From NCBI GenBank assembly GCA_019828545.1, contig JACVRA010000175.1:1-64000 (forward strand): a stretch of DNA of 64,000 bases, given 5' to 3'. Position numbers and translations under genes: made by a program. The first letter of the stretch is position 1; every line of letters begins with the position of its first letter. Shown one piece after another: positions 11,916-21,481 of this stretch. Under the pieces are notes generated by a model that saw only the letters and a list, made by a program, of their open reading frames with translations, was not told the origin of the DNA and did not search any database. Origin of the DNA: Paracamarosporium sp. OC-R06-R3 (Eukaryota > Ascomycota > Dothideomycetes > Pleosporales > Didymosphaeriaceae).

Positions 11916-14129
11916 CTATGATGTTGCCGGGCTCTTCACTCCATCGGAAGTCTCGTCCACCTTTTCTCCAACCCCAGTACTTGGTTTGTGGGTGAGAGCG
12001 ACAAGAGCAGCACCAGAATCTCCTGCCGTGGTTGCCAATTCCCCAGGTTCGCCGACACCAGACTCGTCTGCTACAGGCGCCGATGTCTCAGATTCAGCTT
12101 CGGTCTTGTTAAGCGTCGCCGGAGGCGCTTGCTCAACTACTTCGTCAAACAAACCACCCTCCGGCGGCTGGCTCCTCCCAATAGCATTCAGTATGCGACC
12201 CGCGCGGCGAAGTTCATCGCGGATAGCCACAATACCATCGTGGGTGACAGTGCGTGCGACGTTGTGGTCCAGTTCAAATGGGTCTTCGATGGAGAACAGG
12301 TAGCGTTGTCTAACTTCCTTGCCGTTTGAGTATGTAGTCGTCGCCTTCGTCCACCCCTTCTCTATTTTCTGGCGTAAGCCACCGGGTGTCCTGAGGCTGA
12401 GGACCTCTGTTGCCCAGAAGAAGCACCGGGGCCTCTGTCCGTATGTGTTAGGCTGCGCTATCGAGGCATAATATTGGAAGAAGCCACCCAAAAGCTCGCC
12501 AATTGACAGCGTGTTGCGAGTTAACTGGCCGGTGCCGGCAAGATGGGCGATTTGTGCCTCGTCATGCCAGAAGCGGACAGCGTAATCGCCGACGGTAGTC
12601 TCACGTAGCAGTTGCTGCAGATCCTCCGCTTTTGTTGTGGTTGGTCGCCAGCTTGACTGTAGATTAGGACATACAGGCGGATTTGCTATGTTTACTAGGT
12701 AGTGGAGCACCATCAGGACCCAGCCGTATGATGAGAGGGTGCCGGAGTATGCGCTATTGATCTTACGGCGTTTTGCCCAGGCCTTGACGAAGAGAACCAT
12801 AGGTCTCACTCGAGGATCGGTTAGGGAGTAGCAGCGCAGTAGCAGGGTGTTATGAATTGCGAGTGGGTTCTCGAAGTTGATGTCGCACTGAATACCAACA
12901 CCAGACTTTGGGAAGTCGAGCGGGCCGAGTTTCTTTTCCCGTAGCCATTGTCGTGGGGCACGAGGACGACGCTCTTTTGAAGCTTCAGCAACGTCTCCAG
13001 TTTCATTTGTGCCTTCACTGGTAAGTGACTTTAGCACTTCAACCTTGCCGTCTTCTGTGTGGTTGACAACCTTCGCGCTTGATGCGGGTCGCCCGGGACC
13101 TTTCATTGCCGTTGCTTCTTGAAGCGTTGGAAAATCTTGTGCGTCGTTCACTTTTGGAGACTTCACCTTATCAGGGAGCTCTGTTGGGTCATGAGACGCG
13201 ACACCAGGAGCAGCAGGTGGTGGATACTGTTCTTCTTCTGGTAGGTCATCCCATCTCCGGCGTTCTTCAGAGAGAGCATTGTATAGTTCTGCAGTAGGAT
13301 TCTGACATACTTTTAAAATAGGCACACGCGTTCTAGTCAGAAGTCGTCCGCCCATTTCTGCGTCAAGAATGGCGCGTTCCAATAAGCGCGGAATGTTTCG
13401 ATCAATTCCCGATTCCTGCGATTTGGAATTGTCTTTCCACTCCGGTACTATGGCGAGGTCCATGTCTGATCCCGGTGTGGCAAAACCAGATGCTAAGCTT
13501 CCAAAGGTGACTAGTTTGATGGAAGCAATGTCGCCAGTATATTTGTCGGCGAATCCTTTTCGGCATACAGCTTCCAAATGCCGCCTAAAGGTTTCCTTTT
13601 CTTCAAGCTCTTGCTTCGTGATCTCGGCTTTTGGTATTTCTTGAGAAGCTAGATGATCTAGGTACGCAATCTGGAGAATGTGTTCTGAGGTCTGGCGTTG
13701 TTGAAAGCCTGCATTACCTGCAATGGCGTACGGGCTTCTTGTGACCTGTCCATGGCGTAGCTGGTGTGGGGGAGGGGCAAATGACTGGGAGTGCATTGTA
13801 GGCTGAGCAGGATTCGAAGAATTTCTATTGAAATCATGAGGTCGTTGAAGTATCCGGGGCGCTGGCGACTGCGGCGCCATGTTCTGCTCGGGGGGCGGGA
13901 CTGGAGGTCTGTGATGTCGATGCTCGGTCTCATTCCAACGGGTCGATCCTCCACGAAAGGGATGTGGCCGTCCACGCCCCCTTCCTCGCCCTCGTCCCCT
14001 CGTGTTTTGCTGATGGTGGTTTGGCAATTGACCATTTGGCGAGTTCGAGCTACCGCCGATGGTGACGTTGGTGAGGATCATGTTCCGAAGCTGGTCCTCC
14101 AGACTGCCCTGCGCTTGCGGTTCCGCCAT
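11916..14129 (-). CDS. Cid1/Trf-type RNA nucleotidyltransferase (non-canonical poly(A)/poly(U) polymerase)
   Basis: Uninterrupted frame of 737 residues. The N-terminus is low-complexity with an RG-repeat patch (residues 43-55), typical of RNA binding. The nucleotidyltransferase core carries the GS motif (G210-S211) and the paired aspartates D222 and D224 in GSDMDLAI. The third catalytic Asp is D416 in IQCDINFENPLAIHNT. A PAP/25A-associated domain follows (SYGWVLMVLHYLVN near 468-480; SIGELLGGFFQYYA near 542-555). About 130 residues of disordered, charged sequence sit between the second and third aspartates, an unusual insertion. Such enzymes add A or U tails to RNA in quality control and decay; A versus U cannot be settled here. 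Divergent from the TFIIF alpha gene. Confidence 0.88.
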   Translation of the reverse strand: MAEPQAQGSLEDQLRNMILTNVTIGGSSNSPNGQLPNHHQQNTRGRGRGRGRGRPHPFRGGSTRWNETEHRHHRPPVPPPEQNMAPQSPAPRILQRPHDFNRNSSNPAQPTMHSQSFAPPPHQLRHGQVTRSPYAIAGNAGFQQRQTSEHILQIAYLDHLASQEIPKAEITKQELEEKETFRRHLEAVCRKGFADKYTGDIASIKLVTFGSLASGFATPGSDMDLAIVPEWKDNSKSQESGIDRNIPRLLERAILDAEMGGRLLTRTRVPILKVCQNPTAELYNALSEERRRWDDLPEEEQYPPPAAPGVASHDPTELPDKVKSPKVNDAQDFPTLQEATAMKGPGRPASSAKVVNHTEDGKVEVLKSLTSEGTNETGDVAEASKERRPRAPRQWLREKKLGPLDFPKSGVGIQCDINFENPLAIHNTLLLRCYSLTDPRVRPMVLFVKAWAKRRKINSAYSGTLSSYGWVLMVLHYLVNIANPPVCPNLQSSWRPTTTKAEDLQQLLRETTVGDYAVRFWHDEAQIAHLAGTGQLTRNTLSIGELLGGFFQYYASIAQPNTYGQRPRCFFWATEVLSLRTPGGLRQKIEKGWTKATTTYSNGKEVRQRYLFSIEDPFELDHNVARTVTHDGIVAIRDELRRAGRILNAIGRSQPPEGGLFDEVVEQAPPATLNKTEAESETSAPVADESGVGEPGELATTAGDSGAALVALTHKPSTGVGEKVDETSDGVKSPATS

Positions 14130-14540
14130 GTTGAGGGATCGTGATGGTCCTCAACTGGTATGATGGCAGAAGAAAACCACGGCGTCACGGTGTGCACCAG
14201 GCTAGGTCTATGGACGACACAAACATGTATTGGCACGTGCGTGCCAGGCCAGTTGAGTGACCACGGAAGTGCTGCGATTGTCTCGGCCCATTCCGTGTTT
14301 GTGGGCGCGCGACGCAGGTGCCAGAGGTGAATTACAGGGTTTAGTGGCACACGCACCCCTGCAAGCAGCCGCCACGCTAGTGGGTCTTGGCATAAAGCGC
14401 CCCGACGTAGTTCGCAGGCGACAATAGCAGCGGCCTCTTTCTTTGTCACCCGCGTCAACCACCTTCATTCTTCCACACCACAGATCGACGTGTCAACTAC
14501 TCCCACAGGCACACACACTCGCTCAACCTGGACCTCCGCC
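14130..14540. promoter_or_regulatory. shared promoter region, nucleotidyltransferase / TFIIF alpha
   Basis: These 411 bp separate two divergent start codons. A GTG-started extension of the TFIIF frame enters this region but has no ATG before 14541. Confidence 0.5.
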
Positions 14541-16643
14541 ATGAACGGAGCACCGCCCCCGTCCGCGACCGCTGCGCCCGCCGCATCTGGGGCTCCCGTC
14601 ATGAAGCGGCGTCGACCGCGCGCGCCGGCGAGCGTGCTGCGGGCTCCCCAAAGGCCGCTCAAGAACGTCTCTCGCCCGGTTACTTCACTCACCCAGTTGA
14701 ACCAGCGCAGCGCTCCGAATGTGCCCATCAGCGTTGAACAGCTCCGCAAGGAGTTCATCGACGCAGGTGCTATGGCATATCCGTTGGTGGTAACCCGCAA
14801 AGACCTCAAAGAGCTGCGCCATCACGTCATGAGGCTGCAAAGCAAAGACCGTGTCAGCATCCAGAGTGAACAACAGTTTACGCCACCCGTCCGCCTCCAT
14901 CGCCGCGATCGACGTGCGCCGCCGGGCGGCAAGGGCGTGGACGACGAAGAGAAAGAGGAAGATTTAGAGGAGGCTAAGGAGCGCGAGCGCCAGGAAGAGG
15001 AGAAGGAAGCGCGGCGCCTCAAGCGCGAGGGTATCCAGGCCCAAATTGCCCCGACAGGTACTACCAAGGCGAAGCCCTTTGGCAAGAAAACAGAGCAGAA
15101 ATACCGCCCGGATGATACGCCCGAGGCGAAGAAGCGCCAGCTGCTGCGATATGAGGAAACCTTGCCTTGGCACCTGGAAGACGACGACAACAAGCAGACG
15201 TGGGAAGGAACATACGAGTCGGAGATGTCTGAGAAACATGTGATGCTCACTGTCGAGAACACGCCAGGCCATGCTCCAGTCATTCAGCTTGCGCCTTTGG
15301 AGCGTTGGTACCGTTTCAGTGCTAAGACCAAGGCCAAGTCGACCGAGGATACAGACTTGTTGAAAGCGAAAAAGGACTCATATTTCGAAGCGCGCGAGAA
15401 GAAGAAATTCAAGGAAGAAGTGGAGCAGCAACAGGCTATGCGTGCACGACAACTGCGGACAAGAGTAGGAGGTGGAGACGACGATGAGGGCAGGATCAAA
15501 CGCCTAGATGATGATGACATGCCTAGAGTCAAGCGCGAGGCAGATGCCGACGACATTGACTTCAATGTGGAGGAAGATTTCGCTGACGATGAGGAGGGCC
15601 TCAACGGCCTCTTTGATGGCGACGACGAAACTGTCAAGGAAGCGCAAGAGAAGCTCAAGCGTGATCAGCTCCAGGCTGCTGCCTTCGACCTGCGGGACGA
15701 GCGGGAGATTTGGGCGCAAGAAGAACGCGAGAAGAAGGAAGAAGCAGACAAGGAGCTAGAGCAAGAAATTAGGAAGTCTCTCGTCAAGCGCGAGAAGAAC
15801 TATGACTACGCGGGCAGTGACGACGAATTCGACAGTGAAACGGACTCAGAGACTGAGCGACAGAGGGCCAAAGAGGAAGAGGAGAAAAAGGCCGCTGAAC
15901 AGAACGGCAAGGCTGCCGAGGGCGACAAGACTGCTTCAGGTGCCTCTACTAAGGGTGCCTCGACACCTTCGGGTGCATCCCGTCCTACCGACATCAACAA
16001 GAAGAAGCGGCCGGCGCCGGGATCGCCGAACTTGTCTGAAGCCAGCGGCAATGAATCTGCGCGTAAGAAGCACAAGAAGAAGCACGAAAAGAACGCAGAC
16101 GGTTCGCGCAAGGTTGGACCTTTGCGTGCAGGAGCTGCGTCTGGCAGCGACAGCGAGATGACGGATGCTGGCAAGCCAAAGAAACACAAGCTAAAAGTTC
16201 GCCTTGGTGGTACTCCTGGTGCCAGTCCCTCGGTCAGCCGTGCGGGAAGCCCTGCGGCGCAGGTCAATGGAAGCCGTGCAGGGAGCCCTGCGGCTACCGG
16301 TGGCGTTCCGGCCACTCCTCGTAAGTTCTTCTTGTTAACATTACTGCTCAAGCTAAAAAGCTTGCTAACCGTGGATGTTACAGAGAGTCGTCTTCCGTCC
16401 GCAAGCGAGATCTATAAGGCCCTTCCACCTGAAGGTATGCCGATCCAGACTCTCATCAACAAATTCAGAGAGCGCGTCGATAAGAGCAACATGAATCTGT
16501 TTATCAAACTCGTTAGAGCTGTCGCCTCTTATGACAAGGGACGCGGCTGGTTGAGCCCATTACCGGAAATGCCATCCGAGGAGCAGATCGCTGCTACTAC
16601 GAAGGCTAAGCCTGCTGCCAAAGCGGCTAGTCCATCATCGTAG
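14541..16643 (+). CDS. tfg1: transcription factor IIF alpha subunit (RAP74/Tfg1)
   Basis: Exons 14541-16320 and 16384-16643 give 679 residues; the 63-bp intron has a CTAAC branch. The N-terminal region (about residues 35-280) is the TFIIF dimerisation domain, recognisable by TLPWHLEDDDNKQTWEGTYE and the RWYRFSAK segment. The middle is highly charged and acidic (D/E/K-rich, 300-480). The C-terminus (about 600-660) is the winged-helix domain that contacts FCP1 and RNA polymerase II, here LPSASEIYKALPPEGMPIQTLINKF. TFIIF accompanies Pol II in initiation and early elongation in the nucleus. The intron is a multiple of three and stop-free, so an unspliced read would look open. First in-frame ATG used. 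Confidence 0.93.
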   Translation: MNGAPPPSATAAPAASGAPVMKRRRPRAPASVLRAPQRPLKNVSRPVTSLTQLNQRSAPNVPISVEQLRKEFIDAGAMAYPLVVTRKDLKELRHHVMRLQSKDRVSIQSEQQFTPPVRLHRRDRRAPPGGKGVDDEEKEEDLEEAKERERQEEEKEARRLKREGIQAQIAPTGTTKAKPFGKKTEQKYRPDDTPEAKKRQLLRYEETLPWHLEDDDNKQTWEGTYESEMSEKHVMLTVENTPGHAPVIQLAPLERWYRFSAKTKAKSTEDTDLLKAKKDSYFEAREKKKFKEEVEQQQAMRARQLRTRVGGGDDDEGRIKRLDDDDMPRVKREADADDIDFNVEEDFADDEEGLNGLFDGDDETVKEAQEKLKRDQLQAAAFDLRDEREIWAQEEREKKEEADKELEQEIRKSLVKREKNYDYAGSDDEFDSETDSETERQRAKEEEEKKAAEQNGKAAEGDKTASGASTKGASTPSGASRPTDINKKKRPAPGSPNLSEASGNESARKKHKKKHEKNADGSRKVGPLRAGAASGSDSEMTDAGKPKKHKLKVRLGGTPGASPSVSRAGSPAAQVNGSRAGSPAATGGVPATPRKFFLLTLLLKLKSLLTVDVTESRLPSASEIYKALPPEGMPIQTLINKFRERVDKSNMNLFIKLVRAVASYDKGRGWLSPLPEMPSEEQIAATTKAKPAAKAASPSS

Positions 16644-17185
16644 ACTGCAATGAGCACGTATTGATGCATCAGTGTACATGGAGGACGATATTTCATGCAT
16701 GGGATATGGCGTATATCGAATGGTAGTTTTGTTTTTGGCAAGGCGTTCGTGTAGAGCTGGTCTGCCCGGCTGAAGCTTCCTAGGACCAACATCTTCTGCT
16801 TAGGCTAGTTTTCATTTCTGGGTATCAGACTATATGGTTGCTGCAGTACATTCGGTTTGATGGAGAGCATAACAGATTGCGGCTGAGGCTGATTTTGAAA
16901 GGGTAAATTATGGATCAAGTCTACGTTGAATACGAATTCCGTACGAATCCAACGAATGCTATGCCATCCTTTGTTCCATGCAAGTTCTTCTCTTCTTAAG
17001 TCAGTATAATTCATGTGTAGTCATGGTTGGTTTAGTGCAGATCTTGTCGCATGTCCTTTACCCGACCTCACAGAGCATGACCACACGAGAATCATATTGG
17101 AGACATGCGTATTCAATACGTGTAAATTTCAGTTTCCCACTTCTTCCTCATTCATACTAATTAGACCCGCTGTCGCAATAGCAGT
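16644..17185. other. intergenic between convergent genes, nothing seen
   Basis: AT-rich 3' flanks with no convincing open frame. Confidence 0.65.
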
Positions 17186-18100
17186 TCATACGTTGTACTT
17201 CTTGAGGAAGTCCTCCAAACTAGTTCTCTCTACCTGGGGGAACAGGTTTTCATCCGTCAAGACCCAACGCCCATTGATTGTAAACAGTTGGTAGAACGCT
17301 CCAATATAGCCCCAAAAGCCTGCAGGGGAACCTTGTGCTCTAGCTGCTAATGCCTTCTTCTCCAGGTCCTCCACAGTACCCATGCTCTTTAAATTGATGG
17401 GCTTGCCATGGATTTTCTTGTATACGTCTGCAATCTCCAGGACGCTGTGCTCGCCGGACCACACACTGAAAAATCCGCCGTTGCCCGACTGTGCTTCTTT
17501 CGACATGATGACTTCTATACTCAACTTTGCGGCGTCTTCCTCTGTCGTCCACTGGTACTTCTCGTGTCCAGTACCATAGTATTCAAAGCACTTCTCCTTC
17601 GGGTCGAAAACGCCACCGCTGCGAGGACTAAAATCAGCGCGTCCTTCAATGCTAAAGAGTACTTCAGCCAGCACGCCAGTAAGCACATAGATCGGCTTGA
17701 TGGAGCTTGTAAGCTCGACAATTCTTTGAAACGCCACAAAGGGGTCGTAGCTCTCGTGTTCCAAGAATTTCGTCTTCCGGAAGTCGTAAGTCCAAGTTGA
17801 GGTGTGGAAGATGCGGACGCCGGCTCTTTCAGCGGCACGCAAGAGGAGAAGTTGGCCATCAATTTGGAGCTCAGGCATTCCCAAGTAGGCGACAATGATG
17901 GCATCGACCCCTTTCACTGCGGCTTCTAGAGCAGGCACGTCGTAGTAGTTCTTGCTCTGAACGAAAGACTCGAGCTTTATAGAAGGATCAAGCTTTTCGG
18001 GGGAGCGGCCGAGCCCACGAACAGTGAGGCCTTTTGCGATGGCATGGCGGGCAAGGTGTTGGCCGACATTGCCAGTGACACCTGCAATAAGAACGAGCAT
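17186..18100 (-). CDS. NmrA-like NAD(P)-binding protein (isoflavone-reductase-like)
   Basis: Single exon, 304 residues. The N-terminus is a Rossmann fold starting at residue 1: LVLIAGVTGNVGQHLARHA gives the GxTGxxG dinucleotide-binding loop, and the following strand (VRGLGRSPEKL) has the basic residue typical of NADP binding. The rest follows the atypical short-chain dehydrogenase (NmrA/PCBER) pattern, including an FHTSTWTYDF region and a substrate lobe. Relatives act on aromatic secondary metabolites or as redox sensors; the substrate is not evident. A TATTTAA box-like motif lies about 45 bp upstream of the ATG (18143-18150), so the leader is short. No clustered biosynthetic genes are nearby. 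Confidence 0.85.
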   Translation of the reverse strand: MLVLIAGVTGNVGQHLARHAIAKGLTVRGLGRSPEKLDPSIKLESFVQSKNYYDVPALEAAVKGVDAIIVAYLGMPELQIDGQLLLLRAAERAGVRIFHTSTWTYDFRKTKFLEHESYDPFVAFQRIVELTSSIKPIYVLTGVLAEVLFSIEGRADFSPRSGGVFDPKEKCFEYYGTGHEKYQWTTEEDAAKLSIEVIMSKEAQSGNGGFFSVWSGEHSVLEIADVYKKIHGKPINLKSMGTVEDLEKKALAARAQGSPAGFWGYIGAFYQLFTINGRWVLTDENLFPQVERTSLEDFLKKYNV

Positions 18101-18598
18101 TGTTTTGATGGCTTGGATTTGGAGAAAGAGAAGATGGCGATTGTATTTAAGGTCTGGGTTTGTTGATGCTAATGACTATATCTCTTCTCTATGCCAGTAT
18201 TTGTATCCATGTCTGCTCGCTCTCTCGGCCTTGCTCGACGATTACACTTCGACTGTCTTTCAAAGCAGACCCGTATTGACGTCTTCTAGATAGCATGATA
18301 ATAGCCTGTTTCGGACCGCTATTGACTACTTTCTCTGAAGAAAAGTGAACCGGAACGTATTTGTGAAAGTTGATTGGTAGGAGCGTATGTGGAGCGATAC
18401 ATATGGATTTGTAGTGCAGGTGCCGGAAAGGTGTTGGCGGCGGAGGCTATGGAGGCTATTTGATTGGACAGCGATGCCTACTTTGCTGAATAACACCCAC
18501 TTGTCTCGAAAGACCGACTCTGTACAATAACATTACATTGTCGATATTAATTCTTATTTTTTCAGGTGTAAAAATTATGAACTGGCGCTTGCGTCCTC
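18101..18598. other. intergenic, promoter of the NmrA-like gene
   Basis: TATTTAA on the sense strand at 18143-18150 is the only element I would point out. No open frame of note. Confidence 0.5.
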
Positions 18599-19592
18599 CT
18601 ATCGCCATGCCCCCTTCAGAAACATAAACTTTCCCACACCGTCCCTTGAATTGTGCTCATAATCAAAAGCCTTGACCAACCCCACGAGATGGCTCGTCGC
18701 AGCCAGGACAACCAAAACATGGAATATTTGATGACTAGACCCCCAAATATCGAACGTACCAGGTCTTAGCCGTTCTGGGAACCTGGCAGCATAGATCCCA
18801 GCCCCAAGGATGTAAAGAAAGCCCTGCAGGACGACCCAATCGAGGCCGATCATGTTACGCAATTGGGAGAGGCCATAGAGACGCTGAGCGTGCAAGACAG
18901 GAAATACAGCCGACAAACCCATCAGCACGAACATGAGTGCGCGGAAGGGCCGTAGAGCGGGACTGCGGAATTTGGGGTGAATAGAGACGATGGAGGTCCC
19001 AGCTGCTAGGGTCGTAATCTGCTTCTATTAGCCCTCGATCCCGTCACTATTTACGTGGAAGACTTGCCATAGCAGCATAGGTTTTCATCAGCTGCGGCTC
19101 GCTCTGGAAGCCATAATACAGCACCGGAATAAAGCTCCCCCAGATCAGAAACACGATTCCGAGATAGTCCAACTTATTTCCCCAAACAGCGACCTCGTGA
19201 CTATGGTTTGAAATGGTATGAAATGTTGCGCTCATGCCCAAACACGCTACAGCGCCAAGGAAGAAACAACTAAAAACTAGGACGTCTTCTCGCGTGGCAG
19301 ATTCGTAGCGCGGCTCCAGAATGCGATAAATAATAGCAGAACCAATGAGGGCTAGTATTGCTCCGATCATGTGTGACCAGATATTAACAGTCTCGTTGTG
19401 GATATACCCGATGGATGCGATTGACTTATTGTAAGAATTCGTAGCTGGTCGGTAGCCAGAGGTGATGTAGTGGTTGTCTTGTTGCCAAGCGGGGAGCTCA
19501 TTCCATAGAATAGTTAGTTTTTCTTCAATCTTCCTCTCTATCTTTTGTTCGGATTCGGAGAAGTGCCTAGCGGCTTTCTTCGCGGCGTCCAT
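18599..19592 (-). CDS. PAQR/hemolysin-III family seven-pass membrane protein
   Basis: Exons 19068-19592 and 18599-19018 give 314 residues with about seven hydrophobic segments. Family motifs are visible: HNETVNIWSHMIGA (residues 66-80 area), the TFHTISNH segment with conserved Ser/His, DYLGI, and the late GSSHQIFHVLVVLAA motif. The conserved histidines are those that bind zinc in adiponectin receptors. Yeast Izh relatives affect zinc and sterol balance and ceramidase-like activity. The exon junction needs a GC-AG intron (19019-19067, donor GCAAGT, branch GCTAAT); the GT alternative breaks the frame. The ATG at 19592 gives the normal cytosolic N-terminus (MDAAKKAARH). Confidence 0.88.
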
Positions 19593-20184
19593 AATAAAAT
19601 AAGGACAAAGTGTGCTCCAGAGTAATGATAGGGTGAACAGACGAGTGTGGCAAGGTACCTCAAAGCATGTCGGTAGATGCTCTCCTTTTAAAGAATGTTT
19701 GAAAAGGTTGGGAGTCAAGGAAAGCGGTTGTCGTGTTGAGAGAGATATTATTCTACGCTAGACTGTATCTAGTGCTGGTTGCGAGCGAAGATCAGGGCTT
19801 TGTGCCTTGTTGACTTTGCGGGTCATTCGAGTACAGATCGCTGAGAACCGACAGAGAACAAAAAGTGGCATGTGCTCTGCCGAGCGAGCTCGAATGCCGC
19901 GGTATCACAGAAGGAAGAATTAACATACCACAGTCGGCTGGAGTCGTCTTATCTCCGAGCCATCGCCGTGCGGGGCGTCATCCACCGCAGCCATGTCGAG
20001 CTCGAGTTGAGAGTTGGTTCTGTTGCATTCGCGACGGTCCAATACTGAAGAGTGCTTCCCATTTTGACGAAGTTCACAATGCTCCTTCCATCATAGCACC
20101 TCTCACTGCGCTTACGAGCGCATTTTGAGTGAGCAGCTCCACCATCAACTAACCTTCGCCTTCACGACTAACCTCCAGCTTAAG
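19593..20184. promoter_or_regulatory. divergent promoter region, PAQR / CSN8-like
   Basis: 592 bp between two start codons, with no recognisable gene. In-frame extension of the downstream gene begins only at non-ATG codons. Confidence 0.45.
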
Positions 20185-21201
20185 ATGATGTCCTCAAGGA
20201 CCAATGACCAGGTGCGCCCGACCAGTCGTCGCGGAGCATCAGGCGCCTGGCGTCGTGGCGACCGCCTCAAACCTGCACCTGCAGACACGCTTGAGCTGTA
20301 CGGGCTGCCTTCCAAAGGCGAAACGAGGTATACCAGCCTCCCACAATGCCCACCTCATCATTGACGAGAGCTACATAGACTAAACGACTTCCGCACGCAA
20401 GAGTTCTACTTCTCCAAGATCATCGAGCGTTACATGCGCCTCTGCGCCATCAACGAAAAGCAACTCTCCACCCTCTTCGCATCTGTGACTCTCCAAGATG
20501 CGCCCGCAACCACCGGCCTCGGTCTCCCCCTTTCTGGCCCACCACCACCACCACCAGCTCCGACCGCAGACGCTCTCTCAGCTGCACCACCGTTGTTTAA
20601 CAGTCCTTCTATAAATGACCTCTCCACGGTGTTGAGTGCCTTCCGCAAACTCCGCGAGGCGATTACCGCTACAGGTCGGAAAGATGCGTTCGCGCGGCGT
20701 GCCTACTTCTTCGGCGTCCACGCTGCTGTCCTCTGCAAAGACTGGGCATCCTACCTCCCAGCCCTGACCTATCTTCTCAACGTCCTACACCTTTCTGCTC
20801 CGCTCTCTCCACACGATCTGAAAGAGTACGTCGGCCTGTTGGTCCTCGATCAAGCGTGTCGGCAAGGCGACCTCGCCCTCGCACATGAAACCCGCCTTAG
20901 ATACGCTTATAAGGACCGGAGGGTGGAGCTGGTACTGAAGGCGCTGGTTGCGGATAATTGGGTCGTGTTCTGGAAGATGAAGAGGGCTGTTGATGGGTAC
21001 CAGAGGAGTGTCATGGAGTTTGCAGAGCAGGGTGTTAGGGTGCACGCGCTGAAATGTTTGGGAAGAGCATACTTGAGCGCGGACAAGAGATTCGTTGAGA
21101 GAAGTGCTGAGAGGGGATGGGCAGAATTAGTGAAGGACGGTGTGGGCTGGGAGTTAACGGAAGACGACAAGGTCATAATCAAGAAGCCGAAGGGCAAATG
21201 A
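20185..21201 (+). CDS. CSN8/PSMD8/eIF3k-domain protein
   Basis: Exons 20185-20327 and 20379-21201 (51-bp intron, AG|A restoring Arg) give 321 residues. Residues 1-30 are basic and disordered. A conserved RLNDFRTQEFYFSKIIERYM region follows, then a Pro-rich loop, then an all-helical segment (about 140-300; YVGLLVLDQACRQGDLALAHE, VELVLKALVADNWVVFWKM) that resembles the CSN8/PSD8/eIF3k winged-helix repeat domain. Related proteins sit in PCI complexes or in the SAC3/GANP-associated group that couples mRNA export and splicing. Which complex this one joins is not certain. There are two adjacent ATGs (20185 and 20188). Confidence 0.75.
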
Positions 21202-21481
21202 GGATAGATGCAGAGATGCAGGAGGGAGACCAAGTTTTCGGGTGCAAGACGCTACAAGCGCAACTACGTTAGGCTAGGATTCGATTGCGAAGATGAGCAA
21301 TCGCAGGCGAGGATTACCGGTCAAATAGGTTGGCCTTTCCCTATTCACTGTCTTGTAGGCAGGTTTGTTGACGTAGGCAGATCGCCGTACCGCTTCTATC
21401 ACGACTATATACAATGGATATGGTACGAGATAGACAGATGGGAAAATGGGTATCATTACTACAATCGTCAATGCATCCCAC

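Noticed and set aside
15284..16351. Antisense Ser-rich frames over TFIIF alpha
   Set aside because: Mirror of the Lys/Glu-rich coding strand, not a separate gene.
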